DNA from: Reclinomonas americana ATCC 50394
Lineage: Eukaryota > Jakobida > Jakobea > Jakobida
DNA: 44,604 bases
Direction of reading: 5' to 3'
Assembly: GCA_048213135.1 (NCBI GenBank)
Contig: PS015129.1
Location: 237,090 to 281,693 of the forward strand
In this document: positions 10,546 through 22,289 of the stretch, in pieces
How the letters are laid out: the number at the start of each line of letters is the position of its first letter
Position numbering within the stretch: position 1 is the stretch's first letter
Program-made: the position numbers and the translations under genes
Notes under the pieces: model-generated
The model's input: the letters and a program-made list of their open reading frames with translations, nothing else
What the model was told of the DNA's origin: nothing
Databases searched by the model: none

Positions 10546-12235
10546 CTCTCCTGTCGCAAAAGGTGCGTGGGTGGAGAGAGAGAGTACGGTTGTCCTGTGA
10601 AGTTTTTACGTGGATGCGCTGCTGTATGTTGCTGCTGTGTACGCGGACCGGTGGGTATGGTGTAAGAGTGTGCCCTGGAGAAGCTCTGTGCACGAGAAGG
10701 GCGGCTGCAGGCGTTGTTATTGGTGTTTTTTGAGAATCCGAACGCTCATGATCAGCTGAATGCGAAGTTGGATGGTCTCTGTGCGGGCCTGTGTGATACG
10801 GAGGAGAGGGATGGATGCAGAGGATGTATATGTGAATTGGGTTCGTGGTTGAGCTTCGACTGTTTGTTGCGGTTGAGCAGGTGGCGAGCGCGGCCCATGG
10901 CCAATTGCAACTTCGTGGTCGAATTATCTACGTGCATGCCTGTACAGGGTAGTTTGGCTGAGCACGGACGATCAGCACGTGCACTGGCTCGCACCGTTGC
11001 CGACCGGTTGCACCTCGACATGACTGCGAATATCGGGATCTTCGCGACGTTGTTAGTCAAGCGCCGGGGGGGGGAGGGGGCGGNNNNNNNNNNNNNNNNN
11101 NNNNNNNNNNNNNNNNNNNNNNNNNNNNNNNNNNNNNNNNNNNNNNNNNNNNNNNNNNNNNNNNNNNNNNNNNNNNNNNNNNNNNNNNNNNNNNNNNNNN
11201 NNNNNNNNNNNNNNNNNNNNNNNNNNNNNNNNNNNNNNNNNNNNNNNNNNNNNNNNNNNNNNNNNNNNNNNNNNNNNNNNNNNNNNNNNNNNNNNNNNNN
11301 NNNNNNNNNNNNNNNNNNNNNNNNNNNNNNNNNNNNNNNNNNNNNNNNNNNNNNNNNNNNNNNNNNNNNNNNNNNNNNNNNNNNNNNNNNNNNNNNNNNN
11401 NNNNNNNNNNNNNNNNNNNNNNNNNNNNNNNNNNNNNNNNNNNNNNNNNNNNNNNNNNNNNNNNNNNNNNNNNNNNNNNNNNNNNNNNNNNNNNNNNNNN
11501 NNNNNNNNNNNNNNNNNNNNNNNNNNNNNNNNNNNNNNNNNNNNNNNNNNNNNNNNNNNNNNNNNNNNNNNNNNNNNNNNNNNNNNNNNNNNNNNNNNNN
11601 NNNNNNNNNNNNNNNNNNNNNNNNNNNNNNNNNNNNNNNNNNNNNNNNNNNNNNNNNNNNNNNNNNNNNNNNNNNNNNNNNNNNNNNNNNNNNNNNNNNN
11701 NNNNNNNNNNNNNNNNNNNNNNNNNNNNNNNNNNNNNNNNNNNNNNNNNNNNNNNNNNNNNNNNNNNNNNNNNNNNNNNNNNNNNNNNNNNNNNNNNNNN
11801 NNNNNNNNNNNNNNNNNNNNNNNNNNNNNNNNNNNNNNNNNNNNNNNNNNNNNNNNNNNNNNNNNNNNNNNNNNNNNNNNNNNNNNNNNNNNNNNNNNNN
11901 NGGGGGGGGGGCGGTGCATGGTGATAGAAAGCCGAAAAACTTAGTCATTGGGCTGGCGGCAACGGCACAGTATGACGACGCTGGCGCCTGTCCCTCCGTC
12001 CGTCCGGCGCAATCCCATTCTCCGTCTCCCATTCTCCGTCCACGCACCCCACCCGAACGGGAATCAACCCACTCCATACAAGACCGCGGCCGAATAGCAT
12101 CTCCCCCAGATCGCAGTTCGCAATGGTCTGGGTGTCGTACCCTCTTCTACGTCTGGGTTGTGCTTCACACTCTCACACTTTGTGCAACAGTCACTCTCGT
12201 CAGCGGCACCGTTGCACGCTAGTAGTCGAAGCCAG
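10546..12235. other. Divergent intergenic region with an 818-N gap
   Basis: This lies between the XK-related-like gene (minus) and the 12236 gene (plus). Ns fill 11084-11901, flanked by G runs on both sides. Open frames on either side show no family character. A gene could be hidden in the gap. Confidence 0.6.
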
Positions 12236-13200
12236 ATGTCGGGTGCTTTCAAGAAGGATATAATTTCTTCTTTCACGATGTTGGTTTGTGTTTGTGTAAG
12301 TGTGTTTGTGTGCGTGGTGTCCACCGTTTCGAACTGTCGTTGTTGTGCCGCAGAAAGAGAACTTGCGGCCTATCTATGCTCGCGAGTCGGCAGCCCGGTC
12401 GTCGTCGGGGGCTGCGTCGAGTGTCGAGGAGGGGTCCGTGGCGGATGATGATTCAGTGTTGACAGTCATGGATCACCTGATCAAATCCTACTCGCTTTAT
12501 GGCGAGCACGACGAGTCGCCGCCGTCCTCTCCACTGACGCCGGATGTGGGGTCGAGTGCCGTCTTGGTGTCAGAAAAAGCGCGCGAGCAAACGCACGCTG
12601 CGCCATCCCTGGAGCCCGATCAAGCTCCGTTCTGCCATCCCACAATGGGGCCGTCCCACGCACAGGAAATGGCCGTGTCGTCGGCTGCAGCGCCAGTGGC
12701 GTCTGCCGTAGAACTGCCGGCAGACGGCCACGATGTCCACGATGTCGTACGTGCACCGTCACCCGCGGAAGACACGACTCTGCAGTCCTTGGAGGGGCCG
12801 GTCTTCGAAGCTTGCGTGGAAGTGCTCGACTGTCTCAAGCAGCGCTCCCTCGAACGCGTCGCCATGATGTCGGAGGGCAAGTTCACTACGGAGGAACTGC
12901 GCACCCGCCTTGCCCTTGTGCGGGCTATATTAGGCGATGTCTGGCACCTGCTGCACCCGCTCTGTGCCAAAGTCACCCACCAGCTCTCCACAGTTTCTGG
13001 CAGGCTCGCCAGATTGATCGAAGAGCTGCCATATCTGAGTTACGTCGATCTTTGGCACAATTTACTTGAAGGCTTTTCTCTCATTCTGACCAGTCCACGG
13101 TGCACTTGCTCCCGAGCACTACTCGTTGGAGGCCACCCTGCACGTGCCGGATGCTGAAGAGTTGGCGGTGTTGGAGCTGTTTGAAAGCTTTCGCGATTAG
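12236..13200 (+). CDS. Unknown protein, Ser/Pro-rich with a helical C-terminal region; apparent frameshift near the 3' end
   Basis: Exon 1 is 12236-12283 (MSGAFKKDIISSFTML). Exon 2 starts at 12354 after ttgtgccgcag and reads KENLRPIYARES. The middle (about residues 40-180) is acidic and Ser/Pro/Ala-rich. From about residue 185 there is a helical region with FEACVEVLDCLKQRSLERV and LARLIEELPYLSYVDLWHNL. The frame in use stops at 13157, but a +1 frame starting around 13090-13114 continues as EHYSLEATLHVPDAEELAVL and ends at a TAG at 13198-13200. That tail looks more protein-like than the in-frame end, so I give the end as 13200 and infer a one-base error or mutation between 13087 and 13114. No family recognised. 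Confidence 0.6.
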
Positions 13201-14124
13201 CAAGATATGATGTTTCCACTGGTACGCACACACTTGCAGGTGACTGACCAATCACTAATCAAGTTCAAAAACTCCATCAAGTGCTGCCTTGTGAACGCTG
13301 AGGATGGCCGCAATCAGGTTCTTCAACACAGGGCCATGTGGGCACACAAGGAGTATAATGCTGATAGGAGGAAGCTCTCGTCAACCGGGGTGCCGGGATC
13401 AGACAGCCTTCGCACTTGATTGGTCTTGGTGACTTCGCCGAGGGGCGGACTGCTGCGGAACCACTACATGTGGGTCGGCCCACTGCCGGATCCAGAGGCG
13501 CCCCCACGAGCACTCTCGGCGAGCTTGACTTGCAACTTCACCACCTCGAACGTTGAGCGCCGAGTTCCAGTACGCATGTCACGTCGACGACCAGCGAAAC
13601 GGGTGCATGCGCAAGTGGAGAGTGCGTCGACGTCGTCTATGTCCATCCTCTTGATATCGGCAGCAGTAAGGTGTTGCACTCCGTGTGCGTCGTGCCAACG
13701 CCGTTGCAGGCTGCCATCACGCAACGGCGCGACCATTCTGAGTTCAGAGCTGCCAGTGTGGTTGATGATCAACAGTGGATGAGCACAAGCGTCGTGCTGT
13801 ACATCGGGAAGCGGGACATGCGGGCCTACTTGAATTGGCTCTGACAGCCAAGTAACGGAAAATGACTTGGCTCCCCCAGCAAACTTCGTCCTGGCATGAC
13901 CATCCTGATTGCGAGTGATACGTAAGAGAAGTCTTCGTGCGACGTCCGTATTGTGCGACGTTCTTGGTAGGGTTGGACACCTCTCTCTCTCTCTGCGCCA
14001 CTCAGCTCGTCGCCATTGCCTACTCTTCTTCTCCTCCCTCAACTGCTGCAGCTTCAATGAAGGCGTCCATACACGTGAGTTGTCCCACACATTTCCCGCG
14101 CATTCACAAAAACCTCACTCAGTG
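13201..14124. other. Region without an assignable gene
   Basis: About 920 bp between the 12236 gene and CDC23. It holds a minus-strand open frame (13464-14090) with no recognisable family, and a short plus-strand stretch after a possible acceptor at 13240 (VTDQSLIKFKNSIKCC). Just upstream of CDC23, a short exon-like segment with gtgagt at 14075 and an acceptor at 14123 suggest a 5'UTR intron. Confidence 0.45.
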
Positions 14125-17100
14125 ATGGAAGAGCGCGCGCAGGAGTGGTCCACACAACTGCGTCACGCTGCGCACGACTGTGGCACACGCGGTCTGCGCA
14201 ATGCTGCGCGTTGGTGCGTGAAAGAGAGAGAGACAAAAACAGTGAGAGTGTGAACAACTCACACACACTCAACACACACAGGGCGGTGCAAGTGCTGCAC
14301 GATGTGAGCACACAGTTTCCCTCATGTCGACCATCTGCTGCTGCACCAGTCGCGCAAGAGGAAGTTGCGCGACACAGTGTGTGTGTGTGAGAGAGGGAGA
14401 GAGTGAATGCTCACTGGTGCAATAGGCGAGTGATTTCTGGGCGGATTATGACACATACGCGCTGGCCTTGTCGTACTTTGAGGGCGCAGAACTGCGTCGC
14501 TGTTCATATAGTCTCCGCCAGTGTCGTTCACAGAAGGTGAGTGCGTACTGAAGGAAGGGATCTGTGACTTCCTTGTCTCCCTCCTCTCTCTCTCTCTCTT
14601 TCTCTCTTTCTCTTGTCTCTCCCTCTCTTGTTTGCCACTCACAGCTCTTCTTCTCCTCCTTCTCCTCCTCCTCTCTCCCTCTCTCATGTTTGTCACTCAC
14701 GGCTCTTCTCACCTGTCTCCCTCTCTTTCCTCTCTTCTCTGTCTACNNNNNNNNNNNNNNNNNNNNNNNNNNNNNNNNNNNNNNNNNNNNNNNNNNNNNN
14801 NNNNNNNNNNNNNNNNNNNNNNNNNNNNNNNNNNNNNNNNNNNNNNNNNNNNNNNNNNNNNNNNNNNNNNNNNNNNNNNNNNNNNNNNNNNNNNNNNNNN
14901 NNNNNNNNNNNNNNNNNNNNNNNNNNNNNNNNNNNNNNNNNNNNNNNNNNNNNNNNNNNNNNNNNNNNNNNNNNNNNNNNNNNNNNNNNNNNNNNNNNNN
15001 NNNNNNNNNNNNNNNNNNNNNNNNNNNNNNNNNNNNNNNNNNNNNNNNNNNNNNNNNNNNNNNNNTCTCCTCCTCCTCTTCTTCTTCTCCTTCTTCTCCT
15101 TCTTGTTCTTCTTCTTCTCCTTCTTCTCTTCCTCATTCTTCTTCTCCTTCTCCTTCTTCTTCTCTTGCTCTTTCTCTCTTCCTTGCCAATCACTTCTCCT
15201 CCTTCCAGGCTCGCTTCCTGCGCCGCTACTCGCGCTACTTGGCTGGCGAGGAGCGTGCTCGACAGGAGCAAACGGAGCGCCACTCAGGTGTCCTCGCTGG
15301 CGTGCACGAGCCGAATCGAGAGCTGCAGGAGCTGGCCAATGATTTGGACTCGGATGCGAAAGGTCTTGGAGTGTGTGTGAGAGAGAAAGGACTGAGAGGC
15401 GGGCAGCACTCACGCGCATCTCGCAGCCGGCGACTTGGACGCTTTCAACTCGTACCTGTACGGCGTTGTACTATCGCGCCTGGCCGAGTACGAACGAGCC
15501 GCGCGCTGCCTGTGCACGGCGCTGCAAATGTATCCTTGTTTGTGGTCGGCGTTTGTCGAGTTGTCGACACTCGTGTCGCAACAGCGCGTGCATGTGCGTT
15601 GCTCTCCCGTGCGCCAGCTCTGTTTCCCACCTCTCATTGTCGCGCGTCGCACAGTTCGCCACACTGGATTTCGGTGCCGTGCGCCAGCACTGGGCATTTC
15701 AGTATTTTATCGCGCACCTGAGCGTCGAGCTGCAGCAGCCGCGCGATGCGTTGCTGGCCGTGCAGCAGCTCATGGCGCCGGAGGAAGGTCCACCGTCGGC
15801 GGAGACGCAGTTGTTGGCGACATCGGCGCTGACGTTGTTGAGGCCACGGGCGACGGCGCACTCGATTTTGCGAGGTGAGTGCGCATCACGCCAATACTTC
15901 CGTTTCCCGTGACTCATGCTGCTGTGCCGCAGATTTTGAGGCCAGCAACGAGTGCTTTGAGGAGTTGGTGATTCGCGATCCGTTCGCCGTGGAGCTCATG
16001 GACATGTATTCGAACATTCTTTACGTGCGCGAGGAACGCAGTGCCCTGGCGCGACTGGCGCACGCGTGTCACGCCGCGAACAAGTACCGCCCGGAGACGT
16101 GCTGTGTGGTCGGCAACTACTATTCGCTGCGGAGACAACACCAGAAGGCACTGGTGTACCTGCGCCGCGCGCTGCAAATGGATCCCACGTTGCGTCTCTC
16201 CCTTTTGTTTGGTGACGCAATGGGTTGGTTGAGTCTCACTGACACTTTTCTGCAGCTACGTGTCGGCGTGGACACTGATGGGCCACGAGTACATTGAGCT
16301 GAAGAACATTGGTGCCGCCATCTACGTGTATCGCAAGGCTGTTGGTATGTGTGTGTGTGTGCATCAAGGCCAGCTCGTGTCTCCCTTGCTCACTCACTAT
16401 TGTGCACTCTCCCACAGACATCAACGTGCGGGACTACCGCGCCTGGTACGGCCTGGGTCAGACGTACGAACTGCTGCACATGCCTCTGTATGCCCTGTAC
16501 TACTACCGCAAGGCTACCACGTTGAGACCAGACGACTCGCGCATGTGGTGTGCGCTCGGCGGCTGCTACGAGGAATTGCGTCGATTCGGCGAGGCGTTGG
16601 AATGCTATCGGCGCGCCCATCCGGTATCGCACGTGGTGATGGCGCTACCGTCGCAACCGTCTGCGGCGGCCGCGCCGTCAGCCTCGTCCACGTCGCGCAC
16701 GACGCCGGCTGTGGGAGTGGATTCGTCGGCCAATGAGGACGCAGGAGGCAAGGAGTCGCCGACTGCGGGCGCAGCCAGCGCAGCCGCTGGGGGAGCAACA
16801 GGGGCAGCGCGCGAAGAGGACGGGCTGGATGACTCGAAACCCGACAATTGGCTGCGCATGTACGATCCCGTGGCGCTGGCCAAGCAAGCGGCGTTGTATC
16901 GGCAGCTGAACGACTTGAACACGGCTGCGCACTGGTACACAAAGCTGGTGTTCGTGCAGAGACGACTGCAGGGTGACGCCGCGGTCGAGCCACCGATTCT
17001 TATGTTCCTGGCCCAGTACTACCACATGTGCGGTGAGAACGACGAGGCGATCAGCTACTGCATGCAGCTGCTGGACACCGGAGCGCCAGTTGCGTGCTGT

Positions 17101-17308
17101 AATGCGATGCGCCACCTGATTCATACTCTCAATGTCGTCGACCATCTGCACGCAGGAAAAGGAGGAGGCCAAGGCACTGCTGCGCGACATTCGCAGCCAA
17201 CAGAGCGCGACCAATCGACTGCCACTGGCGTCGCCGGCGCCACCGTTTGTGCGAGACGACCTCGAGTCGCCAGGCTTCATGTCGCCGGCATGGCCCTCAG
17301 GCACGTGA
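14125..17308 (+). CDS. CDC23: Anaphase-promoting complex subunit 8 / CDC23 (TPR protein)
   Basis: CDC23 is a TPR scaffold subunit of the APC/C ubiquitin ligase that drives mitotic exit. Exons: 14125-14213, 14282 to about 14370, 14426-14536, 15209-15362, 15427-15587, 15655-15874, 15933-16188, 16256-16344, 16418-17088 and 17156-17308. Characteristic family stretches are present: [31 protein letters not shown], then [34 protein letters not shown] and [21 protein letters not shown] ~65-residue Ala/Ser/Gly-rich insert follows the RAHP helix and precedes the last TPRs. The tail ([13 protein letters not shown]) is short and polar. Exon 2 may itself contain a 46-nt intron (gtgagcacac...ctgcaccag), which would make the phase into exon 3 consistent. 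The start is the ATG just after an acceptor-like tcag, and no better upstream start is in frame. The intron at 14537-15208 contains a 318-N gap in CT repeats. Confidence 0.93.
14580..15208. repeat. CT/CTT-rich intronic repeat with an N gap
   Basis: Sense-strand polypyrimidine (ctctctctct..., cttctcctcctt...) fills the CDC23 intron on both sides of Ns at 14747-15065. It ends directly at the splice acceptor cttccag at 15208. Confidence 0.9.
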
Positions 17309-17495
17309 GGTAGAAATGGTGGGCGGCGAATGGAGTGGATGTGGGGGGGAGAGAAGAGAGATAGTGAAGAAATGAGTGAGAAAAAATCGACCGGCAACAG
17401 GCACAAGAGGAGCGTTCGTTGATCGTTTTACTGTGGGGCCACTCGGGGAACTCTTCTTCTCACAGTATCATATCACGTGCCGGCGATGCGCCGGC

Positions 17496-19979
17496 TTACT
17501 TGTTCTTGAAGGCGGCAGGGCGCTTCTCTGCAAACGCGGCCATGCCCTCCTTTTGATCCACAGTGCCAAAAGTCGACCAGAACAGGCGGCGCTCGTACTT
17601 GAGACCCTCGTTCAGCGACAGTTCCTCTGCAGCATTGACCGCGTCCTTGGCAATGGCCACTGTTTACGGGGGAAATAGATGAGTGTCGGGGACAAGAGAA
17701 AGATGCACATGACCATGGACGGCGCACCAGCAATCTGCGAGTAGCCGGCAATCTTTTCGCCAATCTCCACGACCTTGTCGACGAGCTCCTCGGCCGGGAA
17801 AATCTGTGCGCGAGATAACAAGGGTGAGGCGCGTACGAGTTCAGACCATGTCTGCTTCCCCACCACCGCCTCGCACCTTGGCCGCCAAACCCCACTCCGC
17901 CGCCTCCTTTGCCGAGATAAAATCGCCCGTCAAATTCATGTGCATCGAGCGGAACTTGCCAATGGCGCGCGTCAGGCGCTGTGAGCCTCCCATGCCGGGG
18001 ATGGTGCCGAGCTTGATCTCGGGCTGTCCGAATTGTGCCTGCACGGATCGGTGAGCATTCAAGAAAAATCACGCGGTATAATTTAGCGCCCCCGCAGCGC
18101 ACCTTGTCGCCTGCATAGATCACGTCGCAGCTCATGGCCAGCTCACAGCCACCGCCGAGCGCAAAGCCGTTCACGGCAGCCAGCACTGGCTTGTGAATCC
18201 CGCGAATGCCGTAATCGAACTCGTCAAACATACGCTGCGAGTACACATCGGCAAACGACTTTGGCTGCATCTCCTTGATGTCGGCACCGGCTGCGCGCGC
18301 AAAATAAGGCAACGAATGTGAGACTCGTATCTGTCCGCCTCGCATGCGGTGTCTGCGACATGGGCGGTCATTCTGTAATCTCTCGCTCTGTCGCCCTCTC
18401 CCAGGCCTCCCAGTCTCTCCTGCTGTCCCTCCACCGACCCCTCATGCCCGAGCGGGCGCGCCGGTGAAGCGCGCACAAGCACCCATGTGCATTAAAGGCC
18501 AGAGGAGAACGAGCAGGCAAAGAGAAAGCGAGGACCGACAGAGAAAAACAGAGCATGGTATGTTCTGCCAGCGCAAATGACGTGCAGCGAGGGGGTCTCG
18601 GAGAGCGCTGCACGGCGGCTTGAAGCGCTGGGGACAGGAGGAAATGGAGGAGGAGGAGGAGGAGGAGGAGGAGGGAGGGGGAGGAGGAGGAGGAGGAGGA
18701 GGAGGAGGAGAGAAGAGATAGAAGAAGAAGAAGAAAAAGAACAAGAAGAACAAGACCAAGACCAAGACCAAGAACAAGACCAAGAAGAAGAAGAAGAAGA
18801 AGAAGAAGAAGAGAGAGAGAGAGANNNNNNNNNNNNNNNNNNNNNNNNNNNNNNNNNNNNNNNNNNNNNNNNNNNNNNNNNNNNNNNNNNNNNNNNNNNN
18901 NNNNNNNNNNNNNNNNNNNNNNNNNNNNNNNNNNNNNNNNNNNNNNNNNNNNNNNNNNNNNNNNNNNNNNNNNNNNNNNNNNNNNNNNNNNNNNNNNNNN
19001 NNNNNNNNNNNNNNNNNNNNNNNNNNNNNNNNNNNNNNNNNNNNNNNNNNNNNNNNNNNNNNNNNNNNNNNNNNNNNNNNNNNNNNNNNNNNNNNNNNNN
19101 NNNNNNNNNNNNNNNNNNNNNAAGGATGAAGAGGGGAACCAGGCGAGTACCTTGGGCGACGCTCCTGTGCAAAGGCACAGCTTGCCGTAGTGTACCACTC
19201 GGCCGCTGGTGCATTGCAGCTGTCATGGCAAAAGAGGGTGTGATTAAAGGAGAAGGAGGAGGAGGAGGAGGAGGAGGAGGAGGAGGAGGAGGAGGAGGAG
19301 GAGGAGGAGGAGGAGGAGGAGGAGAAGAAGAAGAAGAAGAAGAAGAAGAAGAAGAAGAAGAAGAAGAAGAAGAAGAAGAACAAGAAGAAGAAGAAGAAGA
19401 CGAAGAAGAAGACGAAGAACAAGAAGAACAAGAAGAAGAGGAGGAGCTTGTCTCTTTCATTCTCTTTCATATTCACTCACCGGCGAATGCCTTGAGGGAT
19501 CCGGTGATGACAATGGCTCCCACTGCGGGGTTGGCATCCATGGCACGCAGTTGCTCAAGCAGCTGCGTCAGCAGTGGCGCACAGAGGGCGTTGAGGGCTT
19601 TCGGGCGATTGAGAGTCAGGAGGCCCACGCGACCGCGGATCTGGTTCAATACCATGGGTTCTGAGAGAAGGAGAGCGAGAAGAGGAGAAGAGTGAGAGGG
19701 AGGGAAAGAGAGTCAGACGATCATTCGACTTGTCATGCATCGCATCGGAGAATCAAGAGAGTGCAGCCACGCACACATGCACTCTCTCTCCCTTCTCTCT
19801 CACACACACAGTCACAGCAATGCATGCACGTGTGCGTGAGAGAGAGGAGACAGAGAGAGACTCATGATTGCATCACTGCGTTTCATGCATGCACACACAC
19901 ACACAGACAGAAGCGTTGTCTCACCAGCTGCAGCTGAGGCCGAGAAGAGGCGCTGCACTACACGCGTGCTCCCAAACAT
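17496..19979 (-). CDS. ECHS1: Mitochondrial enoyl-CoA hydratase (short-chain, crotonase family)
   Basis: It hydrates 2-enoyl-CoA in fatty-acid and branched-chain amino-acid oxidation. Six exons: 19979-19925, 19660-19481, 18290-18103, 18038-17877, 17803-17728 and 17659-17496, giving 274 residues. The N-terminus [18 protein letters not shown] is a typical mitochondrial presequence (Arg, Ser, no acids). The oxyanion-hole strand AGADIKEM and the crotonase signature [17 protein letters not shown] are present. Both catalytic glutamates are there, at about positions 128 (GGGCELAM) and 148 (FGQPEIKLG), spaced 20 residues apart as in mammalian ECHS1. It ends [13 protein letters not shown]. Convergent with CDC23 (187 bp between stops) and about 210 bp downstream of the twinfilin stop. 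The second intron is about 1.2 kb, far longer than the others, because of trinucleotide repeats and a gap. Confidence 0.95.
18645..19443. repeat. GGA/GAA trinucleotide repeats around an N gap in the ECHS1 intron
   Basis: Plus-strand (GGA)n then (GAA)n tracts occur at 18645-18824 and again at 19255-19443, with Ns at 18825-19121 between. On the transcribed mRNA sense these are (TTC)n and (TCC)n polypyrimidine. The internal stretch 19122-19250 is unique sequence. Confidence 0.95.
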
Positions 19980-20191
19980 TCGTTCTTGTTGATGATAATG
20001 TGACGGGACAGTCCGCTGACGCACTTCACTCCTCTCATTTCTCCTTCCATTGCTGCTCTCACAAGCAGTCTCTCTCACTGCACACGCACACACACACTCT
20101 GTTCACGAGGGCGGCGGCACAGGCTTGGGCAGACGAGCGGGACCTGCAGCAGCGACAAGAGCAGTGAGTGATCCTCTCACGAGAACTCGTG

Positions 20192-21862
20192 TCACACAGT
20201 GGACGAACCGCGACCGGGCTTCTTTGGACGCTGCTGCATGGCGGCTTGAGCGGCGGCGTGGACGTTCGAGTTGCGGCTCTGTGGGTGCAGGCGATCGAGA
20301 ATGTTGTCGGGTGACAAGCCGTCGGCGTCGGTGGCTTCCATCTGCGCACAGCACACAAGCACTGTGTCAGTCGATGGGAAGCAAGTGAGTTCAGCGCGTG
20401 TGTGCGCAACATTGAGTGCCACCGGCGTGGAGGCGATGCGCTCGATCTCGGCCACGAGGCCGGCCTTGGCAGAGCTGGCCAGCATCTTCTGGCGCACTGG
20501 CACGTCGTCCGGGCAGACGTAAATCACCACTGCGAGCGACAAGTGGTGTGAGAGAGCGGGAAGACAGAGAGTGAGGGCCAGATGGCGCACTCACCCAGTG
20601 GCGACTCGTTGCTGCCCTCAAACTGGTGCGTGTAGCGCACGACAAAGAATGACGGCCGGCCAGCAGGCATGTGGTTCGGCAGCTCCTCCGGTCCCACCGC
20701 TGCACGGCGTCCGTCAATGTTGATGACTTCGTTGTCGAACACCTGCAACGAAAGTGGGCACCATAGGCGAAGGCGGATCGCAACAAGAAAGAGGAGCGCA
20801 CCAGCTTGACCAGGTTGCCCGAGGATGGATCCGACGCCACGCTCTCCACGGCCGCCACGGCCTCGCTGGAGAGCGGGAAGGCGAGTCCGGAGCCAGCCGA
20901 GGTGGCCACGGGACCCGACGAGCTGGCGCCTGAGAGCATGGCGTTCTGCAAGCAGAAGTGAGTGAGCTGCGTGAGCATTTCTATCGCCTGTCTCTCTCTC
21001 TCACACACACACCTCGGCACGAATCGAGCGCTCCTCCTCCGACATCAACGCATTGCGATGCTCGGCCGTCACCGGCGACACATCCTCCGGCGCCAACGAC
21101 TGCACGTCGTTGACGGTGATCCAGTGCCACAGCGCCGGTCCAAGAACGCGCTTCACCGGCTCCACGGATGAGGAGTAGATCTGTGTGTGGGGGGGTGAGA
21201 AGTGAGAGGGAGGAGAGGAGAGGAGAGGAGAGGAGAGGAGAGGAGAGGAGAGGAGAGGAGAGGAGAGGAGAGGAGAGGAGAGGAGAGGAGAGGAGAGGGA
21301 GGAGAGGGAGAGGAGAGGAGAGGAAAGGAGATGAACGGAGAGGGAGGAAAGGGAGGAGAGGGAGGAGAGGGAAGAGAGGGAGGAGAGGGAGGAGAGGAGA
21401 GGAGAGGAGAGGAGGACGTAGAGCAGTGGCGAAGGACACCAAGGAAGAGAGTCGCGAAGAAGGTGAGAAGGAAACACGAAAGGAGAGCAATGGAGAAGCA
21501 ACGCGCACGGGGGACGGAGCAGTGAAGAAGAAGCAGAGGGGAAGAACGAGGAGACGATCGCACGATCGCACGTTTGAAGACAAAGAGAGTGAGAGAGACA
21601 AACCATCTTCTGCCGCACATGCGCCGAATCGGGAATGTACGTCACGAGCACCCACCGCTCTCCAGAGGCACTGGCACGCAACAAAAAGTAGCTCGACGCA
21701 CCTAAAGAAGAACAAGAAGAAAAACACGAAAAATTGTTCCGATCACAGTCAGCTCAAACAAAATGCATGTCTGATGATGATCGATCACTCATGATAAAAT
21801 GCATGTCGCCGTGTGAGCATGAGAGCAAGAGAGTGCAACTGCAAAAAGCACACTTTGCATGT

Positions 21863-21917
<55 letters not shown>

Positions 21918-22158
21918 TGTGTATGTGCTCACCCGGTGCCTCCGCCACGACTCCTCGCGCAGTGGCACACGCCTCTGCCAGCTCGCCCTCTCCATTGAGA
22001 GCGCGCACCACACGCACTGCCACTCCCTGCTGATCATCATCCGCCCCCGAAGGCTGCTCAGTGATCTGCAACTGCACGAGCAAGGCGCCGTTGCCAGAGC
22101 GCGCGGCCGCAAAGTGCGAAGTGACCGTGGAGGAGAGAGGAATGCCCGTCAGTGACAT
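20192..22158 (-). CDS. TWF: Twinfilin (two ADF-homology domains, actin regulator)
   Basis: Twinfilin binds ADP-actin monomers and caps barbed ends. Seven exons: 22158-21933, 21701-21604, 21180-21013, 20945-20802, 20742-20595, 20529-20411 and 20341-20192, giving 350 residues, the usual family length. The first ADF-H domain has GERWVLVTYIPDSAHVRQKM, matching the family W-L-PD-VR-KM motif. The second has FFVVRYTHQFEGSNES and VVIYVCPDDVPVRQKMLASS. The C-terminus DGLSPDNILDRLHPQ followed by a basic tail (QQRPKKPGRG) matches the twinfilin tail. A Ser/Ala-rich linker joins the domains. The last intron (20410-20342) is 69 nt, in frame and stop-free, so retention would insert 23 residues. An open frame continues upstream of the chosen ATG into the 22.3-23 kb repeat; I reject that extension. 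Confidence 0.9.
21200..21415. repeat. AGGAG pentanucleotide tandem repeat in a twinfilin intron
   Basis: About 18 uninterrupted copies of aggag at 21210-21299, then imperfect ggagaggga units to about 21415. On the gene's sense strand this is CTCCT polypyrimidine. Confidence 0.95.
21860..21927. repeat. GT dinucleotide repeat in a twinfilin intron
   Basis: A (GT)n run of about 65 bp, interrupted by ta, next to the 5' splice site of twinfilin intron 1. It is (CA)n on the sense strand. Confidence 0.95.
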
Positions 22159-22289
22159 GAGAAAGTGTGAAAAGTGTGTGTCCTGCTGGCGTGAAGTCGC
22201 GCTTGTTTGCGCTGATGAGTCGCGTGGAAGCGTTTTCTTAGATAAGATGCAAGCTCGCCTCTCGTTGATTGATTGGAAAAAGTCGTTCA

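Noticed and set aside
10714-12222. 500-codon frames spanning the N gap
   Set aside because: They are open only because Ns are read as X; the flanks show no protein character.
13464-14090. Minus-strand open frame containing PLLIINHTGSSEL, slightly like a VPS13 repeat
   Set aside because: No other family motif, no convincing splice partners, and the rest is low-complexity Arg-rich sequence. Too weak to call a VPS13 fragment.
18442-19476. Open frames of poly-Phe, poly-Ser, poly-Glu or poly-Gly with Ns
   Set aside because: They are translations of GAA/GGA repeats in the ECHS1 intron.
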